From contig PLXY01000004.1 of the NCBI GenBank assembly GCA_003153295.1, positions 24,726 to 88,725 on the forward strand: 64,000 nt of DNA, read 5' to 3'. Below, piece by piece: positions 18,771-27,061 of the stretch. This DNA is from Parachlamydiales bacterium (lineage in GTDB: Bacteria; Chlamydiota; Chlamydiia; Chlamydiales; Rhabdochlamydiaceae). The translations under genes and the position numbers were made by a program. The first letter of the stretch is position 1. The number at the start of each line of letters is the position of its first letter. The notes under the pieces are model-generated. The model had not been told where the DNA came from, did no database searches, and saw only the letters and a list, made by a program, of their open reading frames with translations.

Positions 18771-18932
18771 AGAAGCTGTACTAAACCCATGATCAGGATG
18801 CTTTGCTGCTAAATTCCTTTCTAAAGGCTTAGAATTTTTTTTCATATTAACTAATACGGCAAAAAAATTCTAAGCCTTTAGAAAGGAATTTAGGCATACA
18901 AACCATCCGATCGAGGTTTTAGTACAGCTTCT
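18771..18932. repeat. 162-bp nested inverted-repeat (hairpin/MITE-like) element
   Basis: The outer arms AGAAGCTGTACTAAA (18771-18785) and TTTAGTACAGCTTCT (18918-18932) are perfect complements. The inner arms, 18811-18840 and 18861-18890, are about 30-base complements of each other built on AAATTCCTTTCTAAAGGCTT. Between outer and inner arms the pairing is imperfect. The whole could fold into one long hairpin with a short loop around 'TTAACTAATACGG'. It lies between cdsU and the accessory island and encodes nothing. It may be a non-autonomous transposable element or a strong bidirectional transcription stop. Confidence 0.8.
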
Positions 18933-18974
18933 TATCGCATGTTTGGGTATTTTTCAGCACGAGAAGATATACGT

Positions 18975-20948
18975 CTATAAAGGATCTTTGGGCGTAATCA
19001 GTAATTGAAGCTCTGGATAATCTGTTTTTTCAAGAATAAATTCCTCATTTAAGGCATGGGCTTTTTTCAAAGCTTCTTGAGCCCATTCTTTTTTCCCCAA
19101 ACTTTGGTAAATCATGCTCTGAAGAGCATATGACTCCGCCTCTTCTTCATTTGTTTCTAAGGCGACTAAAAGAGTATCACTGGCTTGGGCGGGATAACCC
19201 AAAAAAAATAATCTGACAGCTAAATTATGATGAATCAGAAATTGATGATCAGGATAGCGATGTAACAGAGTATTATAATGACTTTTCAATTCATAGAGCG
19301 TAGTGATATACAAAGAATAGGCAATCAGGGCTGTAAACTTTCTTTGAATGATAGGTAATAAAGGTTTAATAACTTGGAAATCATAAATGGTTGTGGAATT
19401 AATCAGGATCCCGATGCCTTCTTTGTCCCTTTCCAGTTGAAAATAGGCAGCGGCCAGGGCAAGAATTATTGCCCGATGACGCATATGACCGTACACGGAA
19501 AGAAGTCTTTGACAAGCGGGTAGAGATTGAGCTAATACTTCACATATTTTTTCATACATTGTTTCTTTTGTGTAAGGATCGCTTAGAGTTTTTTGACTCT
19601 CCCTCGATTTTTGACTAGCAAAAAGAGAAAGGTTCACCCAAATATCAACAGCCTGTTCAAAACGTTCTGTCAAGCAGCATAAGTGCAACAAATTAAAGTG
19701 AACTTTTATAAAGTTTTTATCCGACAATTTGTTGAAATTTTTTATTTTGATATTTTCTAAAAAATATACATAAGCAGCTTCAAGTTTATACGTGCAAATG
19801 GCATCAATCATATCTGCAATATCAAGAGGAGTAAAAGATAGATTTTTTTCAATGGATTCTTTCAACACGGTTACAAGATGAGAGGCCCATTGAATCTCCT
19901 GCTTTTCTTTTGGATTTGAGGCTAGCGAGTCTAAAGTTTCTGCCAGTTTCGAAGCAATACACATTCTGGTATGAATTCTTCTAGTTGCCGTGAGTTTTAA
20001 TGCCTCTCCATAAGCACACGCAACCCTATGTAAACATCCTTCTTTATCATAGGGGCTGAAATGTAAAGTCGTTTCTGCATAATTAAGCCAAAGAGAAGCA
20101 GAAGAATTCAAGTGAAGAGGATATGTTGTTTGCAAAAAAAGATCTTCTGTTAAAGGTGCAAAACGGGTGGTCCATGAAGGTCTAGTTCGTTCAAGGCATT
20201 CGAGTGTGATTTGGGCTCTTTCAAAATCTCTTTTAGCTAACCATGTTGCATAACATCCAAAAAGAATACCTTGAAAGTCTGTAAGAGTGGTGGGATCAGG
20301 TGAGTGAGACAATTTGATTTGACTTTCTCTTGGGAAAACTACAGAACTTCGATTTAAACGTAGAGAAATATCTATTAATCTCGATAACCACCAAAGCCAT
20401 ACATGATCCCTTGGAGTACAAACAAGTCGAAGTTCGCGAAATTCATCCAATGCCTCTTTGAACCTTCTCTGATCTAACATTATTAGTATTTGAGTTATTC
20501 CCCATTTTATAACGTCTACCTGACTTTCATTTGCAACCATATCCAGTGCTTTTTTGTGCTCGCCCGCTATTGCATAGGCGAGAAAAGGGCTGGGAAGATC
20601 TTGAGGTTTGCGCATGCCTAAATATTCATTGAGAAAACCCATTTTCCAAAATTTCGAATAACGCAACTCGTCAACCGTGCTAAATTGCCAACCGCGAGAA
20701 GCTTTTTCAACTTTTTCTGAATAGGTTCTCCACACTATAGGAGAAGGGCCTATCCATTGGGCAGTGATGTTAAATTTTTTGCAATGAATGGATTTCCATT
20801 GCAAGTTGTCTTGAGAAATTCTTCGCAATAATCCGCAGACTTTTTCAGTGATTTTGAGATCCTTTGCACTTAAAAAAGATATGATATGAAGGAGAAGTTC
20901 TTCGGAAAAATCGAGTAAATTAGTAGTTGGAATGGGTAATAAGCTCAT
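18975..20948 (-). CDS. F-box protein with TPR-like C-terminus, predicted effector
   Basis: A 657-residue protein that opens with a eukaryotic F-box at about 12-58: 'FSEELLLHIISFLSAKDLK', then 'VCGLLRRISQDNLQWKSI'. F-boxes bind Skp1 and dock substrates on SCF ubiquitin ligases. Bacteria have no SCF, so the likely site of action is the host cytosol after secretion. The rest is all helical with repeat character, and the last 120 residues hold two or three TPR-like units ('LAVRLFFLGYPAQASDTLLVA', 'SYALQSMIYQSLGKKEWAQEAL'), which would supply target binding. It is the first gene of the island between cdsU and ychF. Start ATG 20948 follows GGAGCT. Confidence 0.82.
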   Translation of the reverse strand: MSLLPIPTTNLLDFSEELLLHIISFLSAKDLKITEKVCGLLRRISQDNLQWKSIHCKKFNITAQWIGPSPIVWRTYSEKVEKASRGWQFSTVDELRYSKFWKMGFLNEYLGMRKPQDLPSPFLAYAIAGEHKKALDMVANESQVDVIKWGITQILIMLDQRRFKEALDEFRELRLVCTPRDHVWLWWLSRLIDISLRLNRSSVVFPRESQIKLSHSPDPTTLTDFQGILFGCYATWLAKRDFERAQITLECLERTRPSWTTRFAPLTEDLFLQTTYPLHLNSSASLWLNYAETTLHFSPYDKEGCLHRVACAYGEALKLTATRRIHTRMCIASKLAETLDSLASNPKEKQEIQWASHLVTVLKESIEKNLSFTPLDIADMIDAICTYKLEAAYVYFLENIKIKNFNKLSDKNFIKVHFNLLHLCCLTERFEQAVDIWVNLSLFASQKSRESQKTLSDPYTKETMYEKICEVLAQSLPACQRLLSVYGHMRHRAIILALAAAYFQLERDKEGIGILINSTTIYDFQVIKPLLPIIQRKFTALIAYSLYITTLYELKSHYNTLLHRYPDHQFLIHHNLAVRLFFLGYPAQASDTLLVALETNEEEAESYALQSMIYQSLGKKEWAQEALKKAHALNEEFILEKTDYPELQLLITPKDPL

Positions 20949-21122
20949 GATAGCTCCTATTTGCTCATCAATTTAAAATTGATTTTTAAATATGAGAATT
21001 ATTTTAACGCATAGGAGGCTTTGATTCTTCAAAATAAAGTAAAGGAACTAATTTAGAGAAAAAATCAAATAAGAGAATTGTGAAAAAATTAAAGACTTTC
21101 TAGCAGAAGTAGAATGACAGGT

Positions 21123-21494
21123 TTAGCGGGTGTTCCAAGAAGCTAGCCAAGTCCATAAAGTAGGACCTGGGGCATAAGCATTGCAACTGCCGGGAATGAC
21201 TTTACAGATAGTTTTTAAACGTTCTTCTATAAGAGGTTTGAAGGTGCTTTCAACATCGAGTGAAGATGCTTCAAAATAGAGTTGTTTAGCCATTTCAGTT
21301 TGTAAAAAACTTTCAATTTTAGGTTTGAGTTTGAAGAAAATTGTGGAGGTCAATTTGGATATCTCCGATTGAACAAAATTTTCTTCAATTATTAAACCTA
21401 TCGTGGCAGCCGTCTCTTTCAATTGTGCAGGCTTTAATGCAGGTTCAATAATTTCTTGACCCACTCGAGCTCTTAAACCAATAATTGCTCCCAT
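21123..21494 (-). CDS. Small protein of unknown function
   Basis: A 123-residue protein starting at ATG 21494 (MGAIIGLRARVG), chosen because AGGAAG lies about 5 bases upstream; the longer reading to 21515 needs TTG. It is mostly amphipathic helix ('IKPALK' and 'LKETAATIGLIIEENFV' like segments) with no transmembrane segment or signal peptide, and ends in an aromatic tail 'TLWTWLASWNTR'. I recognise no family. It lies between the F-box gene and the CPBP protease gene, all on the minus strand. Confidence 0.5.
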   Translation of the reverse strand: MGAIIGLRARVGQEIIEPALKPAQLKETAATIGLIIEENFVQSEISKLTSTIFFKLKPKIESFLQTEMAKQLYFEASSLDVESTFKPLIEERLKTICKVIPGSCNAYAPGPTLWTWLASWNTR

Positions 21495-21555
21495 AAACTT
21501 CCTGTTTTTTACCAATATTTTATATGATTTTTTATTTGTTTCATATCTTAAAAAC

Positions 21556-22113
21556 TCAAATTATCCTTAGATGAAACCTGTCAATAATTGAGTTGTAAAT
21601 GCTGTGAGCTACTATCGCGGTTAATAAACCGTTCATTCTGCTTTCATTCCATTCACTCAAACAGCCTAAAATAATTCCTACAAATAAGAGTCCAAAAAGC
21701 ACTCCCGGCTGTCCTCGGTCATGACTATAAGTAAAAAGTAAGGAAGAGAGCAGGATTCTACTAAAAAGACCCATGAATTTAGAAAAAACAAAGAGCTGGA
21801 GGCCCCTAAAAGCCAGTTCCTCGATAATCGGCGCAGCAACGACTCGACCTATCAGGGGGGAATGTCGATCAAAATAGTCATTAATAGACCCGAAAATCGT
21901 ACGATAGACAAAGGGGATGCCTTTGCTAATGAAAGTAGGCATAATATTAGCAAGTGTTAGGTGGCAATTTCTAAAATTAAAAATGCCGATACCTAGTTTA
22001 TCTCCCGCCTTGTAAGCTCCGATCATTAAAGCCGTTGCGCCTACTGCTTTGGCTCCTATTTCGATTGCGGGTGGTAGTCCTTTATCTGCTAAGACTATGT
22101 TGCTCATAAACAT
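21556..22113 (-). CDS. CPBP-family intramembrane metalloprotease
   Basis: A 185-residue integral membrane protein of the CPBP (CaaX protease, Abi/Rce1-like) family. The three motifs are in order: 'IIEELAFRGL' with Glu98, Glu99 and Arg103, then 'LLFTYSHD' with a His in a membrane helix, then 'AIVAHSIYNSI' with the last His and Asn. Several hydrophobic helices surround them. In eukaryotes the relatives trim prenylated proteins. In bacteria they are linked to bacteriocin self-immunity and signalling. Function here is unknown. It is somewhat short for the family (usually 200-300), so the N-terminal helices may be reduced. Confidence 0.82.
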   Translation of the reverse strand: MFMSNIVLADKGLPPAIEIGAKAVGATALMIGAYKAGDKLGIGIFNFRNCHLTLANIMPTFISKGIPFVYRTIFGSINDYFDRHSPLIGRVVAAPIIEELAFRGLQLFVFSKFMGLFSRILLSSLLFTYSHDRGQPGVLFGLLFVGIILGCLSEWNESRMNGLLTAIVAHSIYNSIIDRFHLRII

Positions 22114-22464
22114 CCTTTTTATTGAAGTATATTATACTAAATATTTGAATTAATTAAAATCATTATTTAAAAGCATAAATCCCTTATTTTCAACGAATTA
22201 AATAGGAAAAATTTGAGATTAGGGGTCGATCAGCCTTCTTACAAGAAATCGTTAGATTATTACTCTTTAAAAAAGCTCGATGTTGCTGTTTCGAAGCTAG
22301 CCTGAGTTCACCTCTGAACACAGAAGCTAATTTTTATTTCACTCTTCATACCTCCCTTGTCGTTTTGTAGGGTGGGGCAATAAGACCTGACCCTAAATTT
22401 TGTAATTTCCATTTTGTGCCATTTTATGGATAATAGACGCTTTTACTTTGGGTACAAAAAATAA
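22114..22464. other. Intergenic region between divergent protease and MFS genes
   Basis: About 350 bases without a supported gene. The left part (22114-22200) is AT-rich and probably holds the promoter of the protease gene. The right part contains short G-rich stretches (for example GGGTGGGGC near 22371) but I see no tRNA, no clear terminator and no open frame with a ribosome site. Confidence 0.4.
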
Positions 22465-22524
22465 GTGCCCATAAAGAAAACTTTGAGCACTAGCCTAACT
22501 TTGGAGGGGCCAATAGAAAAGAAT

Positions 22525-23811
22525 ATGGATAAAAGTCGTGTAACACACTACCGCTGGGTTATTGCTGCTCTGATCTTTTTTATAACCCTTGTAAACTTCA
22601 TTGATCGTTCGGCTATCTCCTTTGTCATCGAACCTCTCAAAAAAGAATTCAATTTTACCGATACGCAATTCGGCATTATCCTTTCAGCTTTTGGATTAGG
22701 TTATATGCTCTTAACCGCTTTTGGCGGTTGGCTTGTCGATCGTTGGGGCGCTCGGCTTGTATGGCCCATTGCTGCGATTGCCTGGTCACTCTGCGTCGGC
22801 TTACTCGGCTTTGCTTCTGGTTTCTTAGGATTTATAGGACTTCGTTTTCTTTTAGGAGTCACAGAAGGTCCCCATTTTCCTGCGATGACTCGATCGATTA
22901 GCGATTGGCTTCCACCTTCTGAACGTGCCAGGGCTTTATCTTTAGGCCTGGTTGCTATCCCGCTTTCCGCTGTTGTGGGCGCTCCTATTACCTCTTATCT
23001 CGTAGCAGATTTTGGCTGGAGAACGATGTTCATGGCAATGAGTGCAATGGGAATCCTCTGGGCTTTTGTGTGGTATTGGTGCTTTAGAGACCGTCCTCAA
23101 GACTGCAAATATGTCAGCGAATCCGAAAAGCAATTCATTGAGGCAGCAGATGTAAAAAGACCTAATGAGAAAGTCGTTGCTGTCGATTGGCGTTTTATCT
23201 TAACTCATCCCACTCTGGTCGCCAACAACATCGCCTATTTTGCATTCGGGTATATGTTGTTTTTCGCAACACTTTGGCTTCCGGGTTATTTCTTAACGCA
23301 ACATGGACTCGACCTCAAAAGTGTCGGCTGGTATTTGACGATCCCTTGGCTTGTCGGGGCCGCCTTTTTGAAATTCGGCGGGTTTCTCTCCGATTGGCTC
23401 TATCAAAAGACAGGTAGCCGCCGTCTGGCTAGGTCCCACTTGATTTGGGTCAGCCAGCTCATTGCTGCGGTTTTCTTTGTGGCTTTAGGCTTCACAGAGT
23501 CTTTCTACCTTTCTTTAGTTTTCTTAAGTTTAGGGTTAGGGTTTGGATTGATGCCTCAACCAGCTTTCTTTAGTATCAATATCGATGTTGCCAAAGAGCG
23601 TGCGGGGGCTTCACAAGGAATCACTTCAAGCTGTCTCTCTATAGCAGGTATTGCAGCTCCTATATTGACTGGTTTTCTCATTGACCTGACGGGCAACTAT
23701 CAAGGCGCCTTTTTTCTGCTCGCCGGATTGACCGGAATCGCAGTTATTACAGTTGTTCTTTTCCATCATCCTGACCGTGAATGGTCTCGAGCTAAAAATA
23801 CAGCTGCTTAA
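22525..23811 (+). CDS. MFS transporter, anion:cation symporter-like (ExuT/GudP type)
   Basis: About 428 residues with 12 predicted transmembrane helices. 'NFIDRSAISFVIEPLKKEF' in helix 1 and the loop 2-3 motif 'GGWLVDRWGARLVW' are typical of the ACS family of the major facilitator superfamily, which includes hexuronate and glucarate carriers. 'DWLPPSERARALSLG' is the corresponding motif after helix 4. I prefer the ATG at 22525 (MDKSRVTHYRW) because the longer reading starts with GTG at 22465. A GGAGGGG stretch lies 16 or more bases before this ATG, so the start is not certain. The substrate cannot be told from sequence. In an intracellular bacterium it would import a host organic acid. Confidence 0.82.
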   Translation: MDKSRVTHYRWVIAALIFFITLVNFIDRSAISFVIEPLKKEFNFTDTQFGIILSAFGLGYMLLTAFGGWLVDRWGARLVWPIAAIAWSLCVGLLGFASGFLGFIGLRFLLGVTEGPHFPAMTRSISDWLPPSERARALSLGLVAIPLSAVVGAPITSYLVADFGWRTMFMAMSAMGILWAFVWYWCFRDRPQDCKYVSESEKQFIEAADVKRPNEKVVAVDWRFILTHPTLVANNIAYFAFGYMLFFATLWLPGYFLTQHGLDLKSVGWYLTIPWLVGAAFLKFGGFLSDWLYQKTGSRRLARSHLIWVSQLIAAVFFVALGFTESFYLSLVFLSLGLGFGLMPQPAFFSINIDVAKERAGASQGITSSCLSIAGIAAPILTGFLIDLTGNYQGAFFLLAGLTGIAVITVVLFHHPDREWSRAKNTAA

Positions 23812-24174
23812 AACTCAATCGACTCACCTACGGGTGAGTCGTCTCTTCATTGATGAAATAAACGATCTGAAATTTTTGAAAACGGCCTTGTTCGTGTTTC
23901 CAGATTTCTATTGTTTTGTCCGCAAATCCTGTATAAAGAGTATTTTCATCTGGGCTCAGTTGCAGATATCGAAAAGTAGTTCCTTGATAAAGATGAAAAA
24001 TTTGAATTTCTTCTACGTCTTCTTCTAGATGCTTTTCATACCATCTAGCTGTTCCATCATAAGAAACTGTAAAAAAATGTTTTCCATCTTTGAAGCCGTA
24101 CGTATTTTGATAGTGCTTAGAAACCTTTGAGCGTATCTGTTTCATGATTTGATCTTCTTGCGCGGGCAAACCCC

Positions 24175-24186
24175 GCCCTTTAGGGC
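24175..24186 (+). repeat. Left-end hairpin of the TnpB element
   Basis: GCCCTTTAGGGC is a perfect palindrome about 21 bases inside the left end and can extend with flanking CCC/GGG pairs (CCCCGCCC and GGGCTGGG). In IS200/IS605 elements such single-strand hairpins are the TnpA recognition sites. Confidence 0.75.
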
Positions 24187-24362
24187 TGGGTCAAAACCGC
24201 GCGACCAATGTATGGTAGTTTTAGACATTTAGAAATTCGCTCCATGTATGAGCACATAAACAGGGTACCTCAACATAACTGTACCAAAACAAATAAGCGA
24301 TCTTACACTTTTCTCTATGAAGCTCATTGTTTTTTTTTATATGACAAATTATAATTTTTGCT

Positions 24363-25577
24363 ATGAAACAGTTGCAAGCCTTTGAATACGAACTAAAATA
24401 CAATGGGGAAGAAGAATGCTCCCTGCGTAAATTCGCTGGGGCTTGCCGTTTCGTATTTAATAAAGCATTAGCAATTCAAATAGACAATTACGAAGCAGGC
24501 AATAAATATATCAGCTATGTGTCCATGGCAAAGCAGCTGACTCAATGGCGCAACTCTGTAGAAACACCCTGGCTATCTGAGGCTCCCTGCCACTCACTAC
24601 AACATGCTTTAAAAGATTTGGACAGAGCCTTCAAGAACTTCTTTGCCAAGCGGGCCAACTTCCCTCGCTTTAAGCGGAAGGCGCAAGGAGGCAGCTTTCG
24701 TTATCCAGATCCTACACAAATTAAACTTGATCAGAACAATAGCCGCATCTTTCTGCCCAAACTGGGCTGGCTCCATTATCGCAAAAGTCGAGAAGTCCTA
24801 GGAGAGCTGCGTAATGTCACCATCAAAAATCGCGGTAAGAAATGGTTTATTTCCATTCAAACAGAAAGAGAAATAACCCCAGCCCAAGCAGTAACAACTG
24901 CTATTGGAATCGATGTAGGAATCAACCGTTTTGCTACTATGAATGACGGCAGTTATATCGCTCCTCTCAATAGTTTTAAAAAACATCAATCCCGTTTACG
25001 CCGTCATCAAAAAAACTTAAGTCGTAAAGTCAAATTTAGTCAGAATTCGAAAAAGGAGAAGGACAAAGTTCAAAAAATCCATATCGGCATAGCAAATGCC
25101 CGTAAGGACTTTCTGCATAAAATCACCACAACAATCAGCAAAAACCACGCGCTTGTATGTATTGAAGATTTGCAGGTCTGCAAGATGTCCAAATCATCTT
25201 CGGGAACAAAAGAGAAACCCGGAAAGAATGTTCGGCAAAAATCTGGACTTAATCGGAACATCTTGGATCAAGGTTGGGGAATGTTCCGTAGCCAATTGGC
25301 ATATAAACTGCACTGGAACAGTGGAATGCTTCTTACAGTGCCTCCACAAAATACCAGCCGCACCTGTCCCAATTGTAAGCATGTTTCCGAAGACAATCGG
25401 AAGACACAGGCCCTATTCAAATGTGTCAAGTGTAAGTACGAAAATCATGCCGACGTTGTCGGCGCGATGAATATTTTAGAGCGAGGACATCGCTTGTTAG
25501 CCTGTGGAGAGAGGGTGCATTTAGACCGCTCAAGGAAGCAGGAACCCACTGAAGTGAGTCAGTTAGGTTTTAACTGA
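24363..25577 (+). CDS. tnpB: TnpB, RNA-guided endonuclease of IS605 type (OrfB)
   Basis: A complete 404-residue TnpB. The N-terminal part 'CRFVFNKALAIQIDNYEAG' and 'PRFKRKAQGG' matches the OrfB helix-turn-helix/WED region. The RuvC residues are intact: Asp184 in 'IGIDVGINRF', Glu268 in 'CIEDLQV' and Asp364 in 'HADVVGAMN' (more often NAD). The zinc ribbon has CPNC (335-338) and CVKC (354-357). TnpB is known to cut DNA beside a TAM with the help of an RNA (reRNA/omegaRNA) from the element's right end. All required residues are present, so the enzyme should be active. It has no tnpA partner here. Confidence 0.93.
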   Translation: MKQLQAFEYELKYNGEEECSLRKFAGACRFVFNKALAIQIDNYEAGNKYISYVSMAKQLTQWRNSVETPWLSEAPCHSLQHALKDLDRAFKNFFAKRANFPRFKRKAQGGSFRYPDPTQIKLDQNNSRIFLPKLGWLHYRKSREVLGELRNVTIKNRGKKWFISIQTEREITPAQAVTTAIGIDVGINRFATMNDGSYIAPLNSFKKHQSRLRRHQKNLSRKVKFSQNSKKEKDKVQKIHIGIANARKDFLHKITTTISKNHALVCIEDLQVCKMSKSSSGTKEKPGKNVRQKSGLNRNILDQGWGMFRSQLAYKLHWNSGMLLTVPPQNTSRTCPNCKHVSEDNRKTQALFKCVKCKYENHADVVGAMNILERGHRLLACGERVHLDRSRKQEPTEVSQLGFN

Positions 25578-25592
25578 ACGCCGTAGGAATCC

Positions 25593-25623
25593 CCTCCCTT
25601 TAGGGAGGGAAGGATGTCAAGAT
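25593..25623 (+). ncRNA. Right-end hairpin and candidate scaffold end of the TnpB guide RNA
   Basis: CCTCCCTTTAGGGAGG (25593-25608) is a perfect hairpin 16 bases after the tnpB stop, followed by AAGGATGTCAA at the element end. In known TnpB systems the guide RNA covers the 3' part of tnpB and the right end, and its guide is the flanking DNA. By that rule the guide here would begin around CTTCTTCAGAGAGTAG at 25624. The RNA 5' end cannot be placed from sequence, so only its supported 3' part is given. Confidence 0.45.
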
Positions 25624-25738
25624 CTTCTTCAGAGAGTAGATGAAGATAAGAAGGTGGAAAGGTATAGAGAGCTGTTGTCATGAATTTTTCCAAGGTGGCG
25701 GAAGATACTAGTGAATTGTATAGATCGAGTCAATTCAG

Positions 25739-25846
25739 AGATCTTTCTATACGTAAAATTAACATTGTTCTATAATGATGGCATGTTAGAAAGATCTTTA
25801 GTTCTACATCTCGGTTTAGTTCGCTTCCGTCGGCGCTCCACGCGCC
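25739..25846. repeat. Inverted repeat and GC-rich hairpin upstream of the small F-box gene
   Basis: AGATCTTTCTA (25739-25749) is a perfect complement of TAGAAAGATCT (25787-25797). A second, GC-rich hairpin, GGCGC-TCCAC-GCGCC, lies at 25832-25846 in an otherwise AT-rich gap. The first straddles the promoter side of the split WD40-like gene. The second may be a terminator or the end of a lost element. Confidence 0.5.
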
Positions 25847-25937
25847 AATAATCATTCCTATTCACATTTATTGTTTATTTTAGCCTCCAAAACTCAAAAA
25901 AGTTTTGAACTTATACATCAATTTTTAAGAAATTTTT

Positions 25938-26213
25938 ATGAAAGTTAAATCAAAAAGTTCCGACTTATATCTTCCTCCAGAAATATGGCTGCTCATTGCA
26001 AGCTATGCTTCCACGGGAGAACTTAGAAGGTTGGTCCAGACTTCTTCAAAGCTTCAAAAGCTATTGATGGAAGATAAAAAAGTCTGGATGTATGCCTTTA
26101 AAAGAGAAGGAAAATACCTCGAGTCTTACCAGTATTTTCCTTTATCCGTCATTTTAAATGCTCAGAAACATCGAATGATCATGCCGATGTTTTTACCTGG
26201 GTGTTACAAATGA
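25938..26213 (+). CDS. Stand-alone F-box protein
   Basis: A 91-residue protein that consists of little more than an F-box: 'LYLPPEIWLLIASYASTGE', then 'LRRLVQTSSKLQKLLMED' and 'VWMYAFKREGKYL'. The Leu-Pro-Pro-Glu-Ile start, the helix pairs and the closing Trp fit the Skp1-binding domain. There is no substrate-binding domain, which F-box proteins normally have, so it is either a fragment of a longer gene or a small effector that competes for Skp1. It stands opposite to the WD40-like remnant (F-box plus WD40 is a common eukaryotic pairing), but the two are divergent. No signal peptide. Confidence 0.7.
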   Translation: MKVKSKSSDLYLPPEIWLLIASYASTGELRRLVQTSSKLQKLLMEDKKVWMYAFKREGKYLESYQYFPLSVILNAQKHRMIMPMFLPGCYK

Positions 26214-26249
26214 TTAATTTTTATCATCATCAGCTCCGTCTACGACTCC

Positions 26250-26264
26250 GCCGGCGCGCCCGGC
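26250..26264. terminator. GC-rich hairpin after the small F-box gene
   Basis: GCCGG-CGCGC-CCGGC is a perfect 5-bp stem 37 bases after the F-box stop, with no U-tract. It resembles the GC-rich hairpin upstream of the same gene. It may stop transcription between the F-box gene and the ABC transporter operon. Confidence 0.35.
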
Positions 26265-26323
26265 AAACATAATCTTTTCCTCCAGTCTCTATTTTTAAAC
26301 TATTCAAAAACCAAAGGAATTTT

Positions 26324-27061
26324 ATGTTTAAGTATTTATTGTTTTTCATCGGAGTTGTTTTCGTTTCATGCACGGGACCACGGAATCCCTCTACCTTAGT
26401 GGTAGGGCTTCAGGCCGACTATCCACCGTATGAGTATGTCAATGATCAAGGCACTCTCGTCGGGTTTGACATCGATGTTGCTCGAAAAATTGCCGACAAG
26501 CTCGGTAAAAAACTTCTCATCAAAGAGATGGGATTCGATGCGCTCATCTTATCATTGAAAAGCCATAAGATTGATTTAATTATCAGCGGCATGTCAATTA
26601 CACCTGATCGTCTAAAAGAGATCGAGATGGTCCCTTATCAAGGCGATAAGGTGACGGAGCTTCAATTGCTATTTTGGAAATCGGAGGGAATGCCGCTCCA
26701 AGATTTGAAAGGCAAAATTGTCGCGGCCCAATCGGGGACTTTTCAGGAACAGGTGCTGCATCATTACAAAGAGATCCAACCTAAGCTCATGGAAAATACC
26801 CAAGAGCTCATCATGGAAATTAAGTATGGGAAGTCCGATGCCATGCTGGTTGAATCACCGGTAGGAAAAGAGTTCAAATACCAATTTCCTGAAATCCATG
26901 CTGTGACAGTGCCGCTCTCTAGCGATATGCAAGCATTTGGGAATGGAATTGGAATCCCGAAAGAAAATATTGCATTGAAACAAGTCATTGAAAAAACCGT
27001 TCAAGAAATGAAAGAAAGCGGTGAAATGAGTCAGCTGGCGAGGAAGTGGTTTCATGATTGA
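26324..27061 (+). CDS. Polar amino-acid ABC transporter, substrate-binding lipoprotein
   Basis: A 245-residue solute-binding protein of family 3 (GlnH/ArtJ/HisJ type). The N-terminus has a lipoprotein signal with lipobox 'VFVSC' (Cys16). The family signature 'GFDIDVARKIADKLGKKLL' follows 'YPPYEYVNDQGTLV', and 'DLIISGMSITPDRLKEIEM' is the second diagnostic block. The Asp in GFDID and Arg in PDRLK usually contact the ligand's amino and carboxyl groups. Chlamydial homologues bind Arg or Gln, and the ligand here is not certain. It overlaps the permease gene by 8 bases, forming a three-gene operon. Confidence 0.92.
   Translation: MFKYLLFFIGVVFVSCTGPRNPSTLVVGLQADYPPYEYVNDQGTLVGFDIDVARKIADKLGKKLLIKEMGFDALILSLKSHKIDLIISGMSITPDRLKEIEMVPYQGDKVTELQLLFWKSEGMPLQDLKGKIVAAQSGTFQEQVLHHYKEIQPKLMENTQELIMEIKYGKSDAMLVESPVGKEFKYQFPEIHAVTVPLSSDMQAFGNGIGIPKENIALKQVIEKTVQEMKESGEMSQLARKWFHD

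Larger units (their letters stand above)
24154..25623 (+). mobile_element. TnpB-only IS200/IS605-group (IS1341-type) element
   Basis: The element carries tnpB but no tnpA (Y1 transposase) gene, so it is IS1341-like and depends on a transposase elsewhere. Subterminal hairpins with a shared CCCTTTAGGG tip are seen at the left end (24175-24186) and right end (25593-25608), as expected for this group. The left flank ends in TTGAT (24149-24153), the known target sequence of ISDra2-type elements, and the boundary given assumes insertion directly 3' of it. The exact ends are ambiguous within the 9-base GATCTTCTT found at both junctions. It interrupts a WD40-like gene on the opposite strand. Confidence 0.85.
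23828..25681 (-). pseudogene. WD40-repeat gene split by a TnpB element
   Basis: The 3' part (23828 to about 24159) encodes WD40-like sequence, notably 'YLQLSPDENTLYTGFADKTI' followed by EIWKHE, the end of a classic WD repeat. The 5' part lies beyond the inserted element: from ATG 25681, 'MTTALYTFPPSYLHLLSEED' reaches the insertion site at about 25630. Removing everything between the two copies of GATCTTCTT (24151-24159 and 25621-25629) joins them in frame as 'LLSEEDQIMKQIRSK', giving an intact protein of about 128 residues. In its present form the 3' part begins at a TTG inside the element end. A protein this short is itself only one or two WD units, so the gene may already have been a remnant. 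Confidence 0.75.

Noticed and set aside
22200..22460. Possible tRNA or riboswitch before the MFS gene
   Set aside because: No tRNA arms or known aptamer motif can be assembled from the sequence.
24151..25629. GATCTTCTT as a true target-site duplication
   Set aside because: IS200/IS605 elements do not make target duplications; the 9 bases may be partly element sequence or chance, so only the frame restoration is claimed.
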